From: Candidatus Gastranaerophilales bacterium
Lineage (GTDB): Bacteria > Cyanobacteriota > Vampirovibrionia > Gastranaerophilales > Gastranaerophilaceae
Direction: 5' to 3'
Assembly: GCA_944324445.1 (NCBI GenBank)
Contig: CALUWL010000009.1
Coordinates: 1 to 39,692 of the forward strand
Length of the DNA: 39,692 nucleotides
The notes under the pieces were generated by a model, which saw nothing but the letters and a program-made list of their open reading frames with translations, was not told where the DNA came from and did no database searches. The first letter of the stretch is position 1; the number at the start of each line of letters is the position of its first letter. Both the position numbers and the translations under genes were made by a program. Below, in pieces: positions 16,747-25,244 of this stretch.

Positions 16747-18069
16747 ATGGAAAAAATAAGAATAATAGGTGCAGGGCTTGCAGGCTCAGAAGCCGCAATA
16801 TATCTTGCAAAAAAGGGTTACGAAATAGATTTAATAGAAATGCGCCCCAAATATCAAACAGGGGCACATAAAACAGCCCTGCCCGCAGAATTTGTCTGCT
16901 CAAACAGTCTGGGTTCAATTGATATATTGAGTGCTTCAGGACTATTAAAAAAAGAAGCGGAATTACTGGGTTCTACCCTATTTAAACTTGCCCATAAATG
17001 CGCTGTTCCATCAGGGAATTCACTTTCAATCGACAGATTTGGGTTTTCAAAGGAAGTTCAAAATATAATTGAATCATATAAAAACATAAACCTTATCAAA
17101 GAAAAATATGAAAAAATAGATACAACAATACCAACAATCATAGCAACAGGTCCATTGACATCTAATGAACTCTGCAAGGAAATTAAAGAAAAATTCGCAG
17201 AAGAAGATTTTCATTTTTTTGATGCAGTTGCACCAATCGTTGAAAAAAATTCAATCAATTTCGAAAAAGCTTTTTTTGCTTCAAGGTGGGATAAAGGCGA
17301 AGCCGATTTTATAAATTGTCCAATGTCGAAAGAAGAATATGAAAATTTCTATGATATATTAATAAATTCTAAAAGAGCACCTTTAAAAAATTTTGAAGCA
17401 AACTATTTTGAAGGCTGCATGCCGATAGAAGTTATGGCCTCGAGAGGAAAGGACACGCTACGCTTCGGGCCGATGAAACCTGTTGGGATATTTGATAAAA
17501 GAATTAAAACGGATTTTAAAAAACACCAATTCTACGCTGTGGTTCAACTAAGACAAGATGATAAAATGGCAAATTTATATAATTTAGTCGGATTTCAAAC
17601 AAACCTTGTCTGGGGTGAACAAAAAAAATTAATTCATAGTATTCCGGGGCTTGAAAATGCAAATATTGTAAGATATGGTGTAATGCATGCAAATACTTTT
17701 ATAAATTCACCAAAAATATTAAACAAACGTTTGCAGACCAAAAAATATAAAAATATATTCTTTGCAGGTCAATTGACAGGTGTAGAAGGATACTCAGAAA
17801 GTATATCAACAGGATTATTTGCAGCAATTAACATGGATAAATATTTAAAAAAAGAAAACATGATTAATCTTTCAAATAACACAATGCTAGGCGCTTTAGT
17901 TGACTACATAACATACGAAAATCATAAAAAATTTCAACCAATAAATTCCAATTGGGGTATTATTGGAGAATTGGATGACGATCCTAAAAAATTAAAAGAC
18001 AAAATCTACAAAAACACCAAACGCTCCAATAGAGCAATTGAAGAAATTAAAAAATATATAGAGGAGTGA
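16747..18069 (+). CDS. trmFO: Folate-dependent tRNA (uracil-54-C5)-methyltransferase TrmFO
   Basis: Makes ribothymidine at position 54 of the T-loop of tRNAs, using methylenetetrahydrofolate as the carbon donor and FAD as reductant. The 440-residue sequence has the FAD-binding GAGLAGSEAA (8-17), LIEMRPKYQTGAHKT, and VCSNSLGS. Cys51 and Cys224 (in FEGCMPIEVMASRG) match the two cysteines implicated in catalysis in the Bacillus subtilis enzyme. C-terminal FFAGQLTGVEGYSESISTGL is also characteristic. Length is normal. The ribosome-binding site is weak (AAAGAA), and the -10 box at 16731 suggests a nearly leaderless mRNA. Next gene: leucyl aminopeptidase, 3 bases after the stop codon. Confidence 0.97.
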   Translation: MEKIRIIGAGLAGSEAAIYLAKKGYEIDLIEMRPKYQTGAHKTALPAEFVCSNSLGSIDILSASGLLKKEAELLGSTLFKLAHKCAVPSGNSLSIDRFGFSKEVQNIIESYKNINLIKEKYEKIDTTIPTIIATGPLTSNELCKEIKEKFAEEDFHFFDAVAPIVEKNSINFEKAFFASRWDKGEADFINCPMSKEEYENFYDILINSKRAPLKNFEANYFEGCMPIEVMASRGKDTLRFGPMKPVGIFDKRIKTDFKKHQFYAVVQLRQDDKMANLYNLVGFQTNLVWGEQKKLIHSIPGLENANIVRYGVMHANTFINSPKILNKRLQTKKYKNIFFAGQLTGVEGYSESISTGLFAAINMDKYLKKENMINLSNNTMLGALVDYITYENHKKFQPINSNWGIIGELDDDPKKLKDKIYKNTKRSNRAIEEIKKYIEE

Positions 18070-18072
18070 ATT

Positions 18073-19548
18073 ATGCATTTTTTAACTAAAAAAATTCAAG
18101 AACAAAATTCCGATACAATTATATGTTTTATTTATGAGAATAACGCAAACAAAAGTGAAACTTTTAAATACTTAAACGAATTATCAAATGGCGCACTTTG
18201 TGAACAAATAAATAAATATGAAACAATAACCGGAAAATTTCAAGAACTGTTTAAATATTCAATTAATGAAAATCTAAAAGCGCTTATTGTGGGGCTGGGT
18301 AAAAAAGAAAACATAACAAGAAAAAAACTCTCGCAAGCAATAGCATTTGCAACAAGGACTGCTAAAAATGTATCAAAAAATTCTTCAATAGCAATTGAAT
18401 TAATAGAAAATGATAATTGCTCAATTAATATAAGCGAAAAAGAAATGGCACAAATAACCCTAACATCAGCTAGAATCGGTTTATATGAATTTGATAAATA
18501 TATAAATGACAAAAAAACAAAAATTGAAACAATTGAACTATTGTGTAACAACATTACACCTGATATTGAAAAAGGAGCAGAAATTGGCGCATATACATCT
18601 TTTGCAATGAAATTTGCAAAAGATTTAGTTAATGAATCGGCTCAAATAGTAACTCCAAATTATATTGCAAACCTTGCAGCACAAATAGCAAAAGAACACA
18701 AACTTGATATAAAAGTCTACAATAAAAATCAAATAAAAGATTTAAAGATGAACGCATTTTTAGCAGTAGCACAAGGAAGCGTCAATGAACCTTATTTTAT
18801 TCATCTTACATATAAACCCGAAAACGAAGCAAGGAAAAAAATTGTCCTAATAGGTAAAGGCATAACTTTTGATGCAGGCGGCATGAATATAAAACCGGCA
18901 GCTTCAATGCTTACAATGAAATCTGATATGACAGGTGCAGCAAGCGTTTTGGGGATAATTCAAGCTATAGCAAAATTAAAACCGGATGTTGAAGTGCATA
19001 TTTTAAGTGCGCTATGCGAAAATATGACATCAGGCTCAGCATATAAACAAGGGGACGTTTTAACTGCTATGAATGGCAAAACGATTGAAGTTGATAACAC
19101 AGATGCAGAAGGCAGAATAACCCTTGCAGATGCACTATGTTATGCAGATAAATTAAATCCGGATGAAGTAATAGATATTGCAACCCTGACAGGAGCAGTA
19201 ATTGTTGCTTTAGGTAACAACATAACAGGTGTTATGGGAAATAATCAAAAGCAAATCAATAAATTTAGAGAAATTGCAGAAAATTATTGTGAAAATACTT
19301 GGCAAATGCCAATTTTAGATGAATTAAAAAATAACCTAAAGTCAGATATAGCTGATTTTAAAAATACAGGCGGAAGAAACGCAGGCACATCAACCGCTGC
19401 TTGGTTTTTATCCAACTTCACAAAATCAAAATCTTGGCTGCATCTTGACATAGCAGGAACCGCTTATCTTGATAAATCAAATAACGAAACACTTTCAGGC
19501 CCAACTGGAGTTATGATAAGAAGCATAATTAACTACATCTTGGCTTAA
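18073..19548 (+). CDS. pepA: Leucyl aminopeptidase (M17 family)
   Basis: Cytosolic di-metal exopeptidase that frees N-terminal amino acids from peptides. The catalytic C-terminal domain holds the expected ligands: Lys262 and Asp267 in GKGITFDAGGMNIKP, Asp285 in MKSDMTGAA, and Asp344 and Glu346 in the family signature NTDAEGR (342-348), where Arg348 is the catalytic arginine. The N-terminal half (about 1-170) is the more variable M17 macro-like domain. The full length of 491 is typical. A GAGGAG ribosome-binding site is formed by the last codons of trmFO, so translation of the two is probably linked. In other bacteria some M17 enzymes also bind DNA; nothing here shows that. Confidence 0.96.
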   Translation: MHFLTKKIQEQNSDTIICFIYENNANKSETFKYLNELSNGALCEQINKYETITGKFQELFKYSINENLKALIVGLGKKENITRKKLSQAIAFATRTAKNVSKNSSIAIELIENDNCSINISEKEMAQITLTSARIGLYEFDKYINDKKTKIETIELLCNNITPDIEKGAEIGAYTSFAMKFAKDLVNESAQIVTPNYIANLAAQIAKEHKLDIKVYNKNQIKDLKMNAFLAVAQGSVNEPYFIHLTYKPENEARKKIVLIGKGITFDAGGMNIKPAASMLTMKSDMTGAASVLGIIQAIAKLKPDVEVHILSALCENMTSGSAYKQGDVLTAMNGKTIEVDNTDAEGRITLADALCYADKLNPDEVIDIATLTGAVIVALGNNITGVMGNNQKQINKFREIAENYCENTWQMPILDELKNNLKSDIADFKNTGGRNAGTSTAAWFLSNFTKSKSWLHLDIAGTAYLDKSNNETLSGPTGVMIRSIINYILA

Positions 19549-19589
19549 AAGTTTTATATAATATAATAAAATAAAGGAGGATAGCGTAT

Positions 19590-19877
19590 ATGAAAAAGTT
19601 AGTAGTATCACTATTTATTTTAGGAGTTGTTTCTATATTTAATCCCGCAAATGCAGCAGGAACACATGGAACAGATGGGCACATCTCAGGAAGAAGCGTT
19701 GGTGCTTCAATATGTTCGCTTTTAATATGGCCCGGAATTGGACAAGCAATAAACGGACAATCGACAGAAAAAAACGTAACACATGCTGTACTTGGACTTA
19801 CAGGCGTATTTAGATTATGGTCTTTCTATGATGCCATAATAGATAGACAAGGCGGCGTTTGGCACAATAGAATTTAA
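19590..19877 (+). CDS. Small exported protein, unknown function
   Basis: A 95-residue protein with a signal peptide (about 1-22, probable cleavage after ANA). The mature part has one moderately hydrophobic stretch, SICSLLIWPGIGQAINGQ, followed by KNVTHAVLGLTGVFRLWSFYDAIIDRQGG. The 'WPGIGQ' plus 'HAVLGL-GVFRLWS-YDA' arrangement recalls short membrane-associated proteins with a 'PG-GQ' turn, but I cannot name a family. The start is well fixed by AAAGGAGG. It ends at an intrinsic terminator. It may have its own promoter in the AT-rich 41-base gap after pepA or be read through from it. Confidence 0.8.
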   Translation: MKKLVVSLFILGVVSIFNPANAAGTHGTDGHISGRSVGASICSLLIWPGIGQAINGQSTEKNVTHAVLGLTGVFRLWSFYDAIIDRQGGVWHNRI

Positions 19878-19883
19878 AACATT

Positions 19884-19912
19884 AAAAAAGGTTCCAACAA
19901 GGAACCTTTTTT
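19884..19912. terminator. Bidirectional intrinsic terminator
   Basis: Stem AAAAAAGGTTCC / GGAACCTTTTTT with a 5-base loop AACAA (19896-19900) lies between two convergent genes. T runs follow the stem on both strands. Confidence 0.88.
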
Positions 19913-19933
19913 ATTAACCGTTTGAATTATTGA

Positions 19934-20788
19934 TTAAAAGAAACTTGGCTTTTTAACTGCTTGAGCGCCTTGCATAGCTTCCCAGTTAGCTGCCATAATT
20001 TTTTTGAAAGATTTTAGAGCAGTATCTTCAAGTTCACCAAGTTCTTCTGCGTTAATAATCAATTCTCTTAAAGGCAACAGAGCTCTTTGGTCTCTTAAAA
20101 CACCAAGCGCAGCAGCTGCACCCGCTCTAACTAAATCATTTTCCTTTTCGTTTTTCATTACTTCAATTAAAGCTGGAACTGCTTTTCTATCGTTTAATTT
20201 ACCCAAAGAAGTAACTGCATAAATTCGAACGTTAACCCATTCATCGTTTAACATACCAATGATTTTATCTACACATTTTGGATTTCCAATTTCACCCAAT
20301 GCGCGAGTTGCATCACATCTTACGTTAACTTTTTCATGGTCTAAAGATTCAATTAAAGCATCTGTAGCAACATCACCGATTTCGATTAAAGCTTCTGTTG
20401 CAGTAATACAAACTTGGGGGTTTTCATCATTTAATGCTTCAACTAAAGGCTCTACAACAATTTCGCCGCCTAAACGACCAAGCGCACGAGCAGCACGAAC
20501 ACGAACATCTACGTTTCTATCTAATCTTAATGATTCAATTAAAGGAATTGTAGCATTTGTATCGCCAAGTTCACCCAATGCACGAGCAGCATATAAACGA
20601 ACAGAGCCGTTCTTATCATTTTTTAGAACATCGATTAATGGTTCAACTGCAGAAAAATCACCCATTTCACCAAGGATTCTTGCAGCATTATAACGAACCT
20701 TTTCCGAATTAGAAGTTTTTAAATCCTTAACCAATTCTTCAAAAGATTTCTTAGCAGTCTTTTTTCGATTGTTCACACTAATTGTCAT
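19934..20788 (-). CDS. HEAT-repeat protein (PBS-lyase-like repeats)
   Basis: A 284-residue cytosolic protein built almost only of about seven HEAT repeats of 31 residues with the pattern 'VR..AA.ALGELGD..A..PLIE.L.D'. Examples are VRYNAARILGEMGD, VRLYAARALGELGD and VRVRAARALGRLGG. Such proteins form superhelical scaffolds for protein-protein contacts; cyanobacterial relatives of this type include phycobilin lyases, but lyase function is not implied here. A frame upstream adds 9 residues (start at 20815), but GGAGGAAATC stands directly before the ATG at 20788, so this start is chosen. It ends at the shared terminator at 19884. The gene's codon pattern is repetitive, which also produces long meaningless frames on the opposite strand. 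Confidence 0.92.
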   Translation of the reverse strand: MTISVNNRKKTAKKSFEELVKDLKTSNSEKVRYNAARILGEMGDFSAVEPLIDVLKNDKNGSVRLYAARALGELGDTNATIPLIESLRLDRNVDVRVRAARALGRLGGEIVVEPLVEALNDENPQVCITATEALIEIGDVATDALIESLDHEKVNVRCDATRALGEIGNPKCVDKIIGMLNDEWVNVRIYAVTSLGKLNDRKAVPALIEVMKNEKENDLVRAGAAAALGVLRDQRALLPLRELIINAEELGELEDTALKSFKKIMAANWEAMQGAQAVKKPSFF

Positions 20789-21170
20789 TGATTTCCTCCA
20801 ATAACATTTACACACTATTACCTATATATTAATAAAGAATTTTTTGCAGAAAAATTTGCTACTTTGTTGTTAATTTTTTAACTTATGTAACGACTATTTT
20901 ATTTTTAACGAAATTTATTATTTACACTCATATTTGTATTTACAAAATATTATATTTAACACTTGCTTTGTTATCTTATCATTTTTTTTAGTGTTTGTCT
21001 TACATTATTTAGTTTAGACATAATAATTTTATATTTATTTTAATAAACATAACGAACATTACTATAAATTCATTAAATTTATATTAACATTTCTTAACAA
21101 AAAATGACACAATTTTTATATTTGTGCATTCAAAAAAATAATCAGCATGTAAACAAAAAAAATAAACATT
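20789..21170. other. Non-coding AT-rich gap of about 380 bases
   Basis: No convincing gene on either strand: stop codons are dense and no frame has a ribosome-binding site, except the GGAGG that belongs to the HEAT gene. A TATAAT on the (-) strand around 20950 could be the -10 box of the HEAT gene, giving a long leader of more than 100 bases. I saw no riboswitch-like structure or tRNA besides the one that begins at 21199. It is the longest non-coding stretch in the window. Confidence 0.6.
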
Positions 21171-21195
21171 AAAAAACTCTCCAAAAGGAGAGTTT
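21171..21195 (-). terminator. Intrinsic terminator of the tRNA-Leu gene
   Basis: Read on the (-) strand, AAACTCTCC, loop TTTT, GGAGAGTTT followed by T residues (complement of 21171-21176). The hairpin starts 3 bases after the CCA end of the tRNA, so the tRNA is ended right behind its 3' end. Confidence 0.85.
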
Positions 21196-21198
21196 AAA

Positions 21199-21288
21199 TG
21201 GTGCCCTGGGCCAGACTTGAACTGGCACGAAGTTATTAGCCTCATCGGATTTTAAGTCCGACGTGTCTACCGATTCCACCACCAGGGC
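21199..21288 (-). tRNA. tRNA-Leu (anticodon UAA), CCA encoded, no intron
   Basis: A 90-base cloverleaf on the (-) strand. The acceptor stem GCCCTGG pairs with CCAGGGC, and then the discriminator A and the CCA end are encoded. The anticodon stem CGGAC / GTCCG-like pairing (CGGACT TAA AATCCG) gives the loop with anticodon TAA. A long class II variable arm (about GATGAGGCTAATAACTTCGT) and the T-arm GTTCAAGTC follow, and the D-arm contains GGTAGACAC, as leucine tRNAs do. The anticodon loop is uninterrupted. This is notable because cyanobacteria usually carry a group I intron at this position in this tRNA. It reads UUA and UUG codons, which are common in this AT-rich genome. Confidence 0.96.
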
Positions 21289-21336
21289 AAAATCAACGCC
21301 ATTTCTGACGTGAGACTATAATACAATAAAAAAAAT

Positions 21337-21549
21337 TTATTGTCCAGCTTTTTCTTGAATAATAGTATTCATAGCAGCAACCATCTCATCAGGGTCAATA
21401 CCATGAACTTTGGCTCCTGCTTCTAAATTTTCAAAATGCGCTGCAGCACAACCGATACACCCCATGCCATATTTAGCAAAAACTTCCAATGTTTCAGGGT
21501 GTGCTGTAACTATATCCATAATTCCCATTTCTTTTGTAACTTTTTCCAT
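21337..21549 (-). CDS. DUF1858 / hybrid-cluster-associated redox-disulfide protein
   Basis: A 70-residue protein that is a single DUF1858 domain. The match is clear: MGIMDIVTAHPETLEVFAKY, then GMGCIGCAAAHFENLEAGAKVHGID. Cys31 and Cys34 form the C-x-x-C that gives the 'redox disulfide' name. In other anaerobes this domain is found alone next to, or fused with, hybrid cluster proteins and nitrosative-stress genes. No hybrid cluster protein is encoded in this window, but a flavodiiron protein lies 2.5 kb downstream. A short GCAAGG precedes the ATG. It is probably cytosolic and monocistronic, just downstream of nothing but a 140-base gap from the BFN gene. Confidence 0.88.
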   Translation of the reverse strand: MEKVTKEMGIMDIVTAHPETLEVFAKYGMGCIGCAAAHFENLEAGAKVHGIDPDEMVAAMNTIIQEKAGQ

Positions 21550-21689
21550 AACCTTGCTTTCTATAAAATCATCATTAATAAAATATCATGAACTATAAAA
21601 ATTATACAACTTTTTATTCAATCGGTCTTCAAGATATAAAAAGAAGCCAACTCAAAAAACAACTTAGCTTCGATAGAAGCAAATGGACT

Positions 21690-22202
21690 CTATTGATCCG
21701 ATTCAAAGTTCTTTTTGAGTAACTTTTCGAAATCAGAAGGCTTAATGTCCTTAATAAAATCTTTAAATTCCTTTGCTTCTTCTTCATCTTTTTCAACATC
21801 AGTTGAAATAGCCCCCACAGCAAGAACATTCGATGTAACATAAATAGGTACATCAGCTCTAAGCGCTATGGCAATAGCATCTGATGGTCTTGAATCAATC
21901 TGGATCTCTTTTTGCAATTTATCATTATACATATATATACATGAGAAATATGTCTGATCATCCACATCATTAATTTCTACTTTAGTTATTTTAAATTCAG
22001 ATTGTTTTGCTATATCAATAAATAAATCATGCGTCATGGGACGAGATGAAGTTATATTTTCAATTTTTCTTATTATGGCACTTGCTTCAGCAGAACCAAT
22101 CCAAATAGGAAGAGCACGTCTATTGTCTATATCGTTTAATACAACAATGGGTGAACCCGTTCTTGTATCGAGCGCTATGCCCATTACTCTCATTTCAATC
22201 AT
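21690..22202 (-). CDS. Bifunctional nuclease family protein (BFN, DUF151)
   Basis: A 170-residue protein. Residues 1-135 form the BFN/DUF151 domain: MIEMRVMGIALDTRTGSPIV, LPIWIGSAEASAI, MTHDLFIDI and the signature IDSRPSDAIAIALRADVPIYV. The plant relative was reported to degrade DNA and RNA; in bacteria the function is unclear. It is widespread in cyanobacteria and other phyla, often encoded as a single gene. The C-terminal tail (about 140-170) is acid/lysine-rich. The ribosome-binding site AAGGAGAT fixes the start. Promoter: TGTTATAAT (22235-22227 on the (-) strand), an extended -10. Confidence 0.92.
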   Translation of the reverse strand: MIEMRVMGIALDTRTGSPIVVLNDIDNRRALPIWIGSAEASAIIRKIENITSSRPMTHDLFIDIAKQSEFKITKVEINDVDDQTYFSCIYMYNDKLQKEIQIDSRPSDAIAIALRADVPIYVTSNVLAVGAISTDVEKDEEEAKEFKDFIKDIKPSDFEKLLKKNFESDQ

Positions 22203-22226
22203 TAATAATCTCCTTTAGTTAAAAGA

Positions 22227-22235
22227 ATTATAACA
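22227..22235 (-). promoter_or_regulatory. Extended -10 promoter of the BFN gene
   Basis: On the (-) strand the sequence reads TGTTATAAT: TG, one base, and a perfect TATAAT. Extended -10 promoters need little -35 contact, and no good -35 hexamer is visible at 17 bases. It lies 25 bases ahead of the ATG. A TATAAT on the (+) strand (22288-22293) serves the divergent acyl-CoA synthetase gene. Confidence 0.5.
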
Positions 22236-22326
22236 TCAAAGTAAACATAAATTTACAAATAATTAGACTATTTTTTAAAAAATAATATATAATATTTTTA
22301 TATTTGAGGAGGAGCGTTAATAACTC

Positions 22327-23973
22327 ATGAATACAAACATTTTAACGTTTATTGAAAAAAGAACAAAAGAACTGGAAGACCATGTAGCTTTAGGGATAAG
22401 ATCAAATCTTGGCTGGAGCGAAATTACATTCAAAGGTTTAAGTATACTTTCAAGAAAACTTGCAAGTTATTTAATAGATATCGGAATCAATAAAGGCGAC
22501 AAGGTTGCAATTTTATCAGAATCTATGCCAGAACTAGGAGCAACATTGTTTGCTTCGGTTTTATCAGGTGCAACAAGTGTACCACTCGACATTAAACTTA
22601 CAATCCATGAATTAACACACATTTTAACGGACTGCGAACCTAAGGTCATGCTTGTATCAAGCGCACACTATAACGATGCACTAAAACTAAAAGAATTGGT
22701 GCCTTCAATTGAACATATAATTATTATTGATGGTAAAAGAACAAACCAAGAGCATGTTAATTTACATTCTCTTGAAGATTTGCCTGATAAAAAATGGCGA
22801 CACAGAAATCCTGATAAAACAGCTCTAATTGTTTACACATCAGGCACAACAGGAAACCCAAAAGGTGTTGAAATTACATATAGAAACATGCTATCTCAAG
22901 TTTTAGCTGTTGGAAAATGCTTTAGTTTTGATAGAAATGATGCTATGTTATCAATTCTTCCGATGAATCATCTATTTGAAATATCAGTCGGATTTATGTC
23001 ATTTTTAAATAAAGGCGCATCAATTTATTACTCCAATAGCCTCAAACCAAAAGATATTTTCCCGATTATGAGAGAGAAAAAAATCACCTTTATGGTTGCC
23101 GTTCCTGCGTTTTTAAAACTAATGAAAACAACACTGGAAGCAGAAATCAAACAATATGGCCCGTTTAAAAAAGCATTCTTTGAATTTAAATATGCTCTTG
23201 CAAGAATGGTTAACAATAAAACCTTTTCAAAGTTCCTATTTAGAGAACTTAATCAAAAATTTGGCGGAAGATTTAAAGGTTTTATGTCAGGCGGCGCTCC
23301 TTTAGATATTGCTGTTGCTAAATTCTTTGAAACAATAGGAATTAGGATATATGAAGCATACGGTTTATCCGAAGCAAGCCCAATTATAACAATGAACACA
23401 GAAAAACACCGCAAACTAGGTTCAGTTGGAAGACCAATCCACGGAGTCAAAGTTAGAATAGATTCTAAAACCCATGAATTGCAGATTATGGGCGAAAATA
23501 TTATGAAAGGATATTACAATAAACCCGAATTAACAAAAGAGGCACTTTGCGAAGACGGCTGGCTTAAAACAGGCGACATCGCAAAAATCGATTCAAACGG
23601 ATATGTTTATATCACAGGCAGAATTAAAAATATGATAGTATTATCCGGCGGAAAAAAGGTATTTCCGGAAGAAGTTGAGGCGGTTTTAATTAAAAGCCCG
23701 TTAATTGAAGAGGTTCTTGTATATTCAGAAGTAATTAAAACGGGCTCCAAGCAAGGTACGGAAGAAATAATAGCTAAAATTCATCCAACAAAAGAAACAA
23801 TTGAAAAATATGATGATACAGAGCTTGAAAAAGCAATAAGGGCAGAAGTTAAAAAGCTTTCTCTTGAGCTTTCTTCTTATAAACGCCCGAACAATATTGT
23901 AATTACCAAAGAACCGCTGCCAAGAACAGGGATTTCAAAAGTATCAAGAAAAAAAGCAGTACAAAATGTATAA
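22327..23973 (+). CDS. Long-chain acyl-CoA synthetase / AMP-dependent ligase
   Basis: Activates a carboxylic acid, most likely a fatty acid, to acyl-AMP and then to the thioester. The adenylate-forming core motifs are present: the P-loop YTSGTTGNPKG (170-180), YEAYGLSEASPI (A5-type), LKTGDIAKID (A7) and GRIKNMIVLSGGKKVFPEEVE (A8/A9). The catalytic Lys is in the final segment PLPRTGISKVSRKK. At 548 residues it is in the range of FadD-like ligases. A GAGGAGGAG ribosome-binding site lies about 10 bases upstream of the ATG, and in-frame stop codons just upstream rule out a longer start. It could act in membrane-lipid fatty acid recycling. Acyl-ACP or other substrates cannot be excluded. Confidence 0.9.
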   Translation: MNTNILTFIEKRTKELEDHVALGIRSNLGWSEITFKGLSILSRKLASYLIDIGINKGDKVAILSESMPELGATLFASVLSGATSVPLDIKLTIHELTHILTDCEPKVMLVSSAHYNDALKLKELVPSIEHIIIIDGKRTNQEHVNLHSLEDLPDKKWRHRNPDKTALIVYTSGTTGNPKGVEITYRNMLSQVLAVGKCFSFDRNDAMLSILPMNHLFEISVGFMSFLNKGASIYYSNSLKPKDIFPIMREKKITFMVAVPAFLKLMKTTLEAEIKQYGPFKKAFFEFKYALARMVNNKTFSKFLFRELNQKFGGRFKGFMSGGAPLDIAVAKFFETIGIRIYEAYGLSEASPIITMNTEKHRKLGSVGRPIHGVKVRIDSKTHELQIMGENIMKGYYNKPELTKEALCEDGWLKTGDIAKIDSNGYVYITGRIKNMIVLSGGKKVFPEEVEAVLIKSPLIEEVLVYSEVIKTGSKQGTEEIIAKIHPTKETIEKYDDTELEKAIRAEVKKLSLELSSYKRPNNIVITKEPLPRTGISKVSRKKAVQNV

Positions 23974-23974
23974 A

Positions 23975-24009
23975 AATTTAAAAGCGGTCAATTTGACCGC
24001 TTTTAAATT
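23975..24009. terminator. Long bidirectional hairpin terminator
   Basis: A near-perfect 16-bp inverted repeat, AATTTAAAAGCGGTCA / TGACCGCTTTTAAATT, with a 3-base loop. It covers the final codons of the convergent flavodiiron gene and begins just after the acyl-CoA synthetase stop codon. T-rich flanks on both sides let it work in both directions. The 3' end of the flavodiiron coding sequence is thus part of the hairpin. Confidence 0.8.
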
Positions 24010-25196
24010 AAACATTTAACCATTTCATCAATGTCGCTTTCTTGAACTTTCTTTAATGCAGACTTGATATTTATCTTGTCCTCGATGAATTCAACATTTT
24101 TTAAACTTGATAACATTTGCTTAATTAGCTCACCGCAGCAACATGCCCAGCTGCCATTTTCAATTATGGCAAATTTTCTTCTTTGAACGTTATGATTTAT
24201 TATATCTTTTATTAAATGTTCCATTTTAACAAAAATTGAATTGTTATAGGTAGTTGAAGCCAGAACAACTTTAGAACACCTGAAAATTTCAGATATAATA
24301 TAGGAATTATCTGTATGAGAAACATCATACATTTTTATATTTTTAACACCTGCTTGAGATAATTTATTAGCTAAAATCTCAACTGCATTTTGAGTTCCGC
24401 CGTATACACTTGCATAAGCAATTACAATGGAATTATCTTCAGGAAGATAATTTGCCCAAAGAGAATATTTTTCAACCAACAATGAAATATTTTCCTTAAT
24501 AATAAGCCCATGCAAAGGACAAATCATTTTAATATCAAGGTTTTTAGCCTTATTTAAAAGCGAATTAACCTGAACACCGTATTTACCAACGATATTTGAA
24601 TAATATCTTCTATATTCACTTAGTTTACATATAAAATCAGTTTCATCGTCAAATAAATTACCGTTAACAGCACCAAACGCACCAAATGCATCAGCTGAAA
24701 AAAGAGTTTTATTATATTCATCATAAGTTACCATTGTTTCAGGCCAATGAACCATTGGCGCCATAAAAAATGATAGTGTATGTTTTCCGATTTTAATTGT
24801 ATCGCCTTCTTTTACAACATGAAAATTGTTTTCTATATCATTTTCGAATTCGAAAAATTGATGCAGCATTTGTTTTGCTTTTTGATTGCAGATTATTTTA
24901 ATATTCGGATATTTTTCAATTACATCCTTAATTAAAGCACTATGATCCGGTTCAAGATGATTAATTACAATATAGTCCAGCGGTCTTGATTTTAAAATTT
25001 CTTCTAAATTATCAAAAAATTGCCCTGCGCAGGTTTTATCCACAGTATCAAATAAAACTGTTTTTTCATCATCCAAAAGGTAAGAATTATAACTCATACC
25101 TTCTGAAACAGGATAAACATTTTCAAATAAAGCAATTTTTCTATCGCTAACTCCGATATAGTATAAATCCTCATTAATTTTTCTTGTATTATGCAT
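24003..25196 (-). CDS. Flavodiiron protein (FprA-type flavoprotein)
   Basis: Reduces O2 to water or NO to N2O with electrons from a rubredoxin or flavin donor; protects anaerobes. The N-terminal metallo-beta-lactamase-like domain has the di-iron ligands: His80, Glu82, Asp84 and His85 in HLEPDHSALI, His150 in VHWPETM, Asp169 in SADAFGAFG and His229 in CPLHG. The C-terminal flavodoxin domain (about 257-395) has the FMN-binding start IAYASVYGGTQN. At 397 residues it is a plain class A enzyme without extra rubredoxin domains. No strong ribosome-binding site (AAAGGTGATTTTTT at some distance). It is convergent with the acyl-CoA synthetase, and the shared terminator lies in its last codons. Confidence 0.95.
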   Translation of the reverse strand: MHNTRKINEDLYYIGVSDRKIALFENVYPVSEGMSYNSYLLDDEKTVLFDTVDKTCAGQFFDNLEEILKSRPLDYIVINHLEPDHSALIKDVIEKYPNIKIICNQKAKQMLHQFFEFENDIENNFHVVKEGDTIKIGKHTLSFFMAPMVHWPETMVTYDEYNKTLFSADAFGAFGAVNGNLFDDETDFICKLSEYRRYYSNIVGKYGVQVNSLLNKAKNLDIKMICPLHGLIIKENISLLVEKYSLWANYLPEDNSIVIAYASVYGGTQNAVEILANKLSQAGVKNIKMYDVSHTDNSYIISEIFRCSKVVLASTTYNNSIFVKMEHLIKDIINHNVQRRKFAIIENGSWACCCGELIKQMLSSLKNVEFIEDKINIKSALKKVQESDIDEMVKCLI

Positions 25197-25244
25197 AAAA
25201 AATCACCTTTAAAAAATTATTACAACAAAAATTCTAACATAAAC

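Noticed and set aside
20259-20693. Long open frame (144 codons) on the (+) strand inside the HEAT-repeat gene
   Set aside because: It mirrors the repeat periodicity and codon bias of the real (-) gene, has a Ser/Thr/Ala-rich product without family features, and no ribosome-binding site.
20460-20700. Repeated DNA words (for example CACGAGCAGCA) that could suggest a repeat array or CRISPR
   Set aside because: Spacing is about 93 bases and follows the 31-residue HEAT repeat in the coding frame; the copies are imperfect and there are no spacers.
21645-21680. Small hairpin GCTTC-GATA-GAAGC after the BFN gene
   Set aside because: Only a 5-bp stem without a T run on the (-) strand; too weak to call a terminator.
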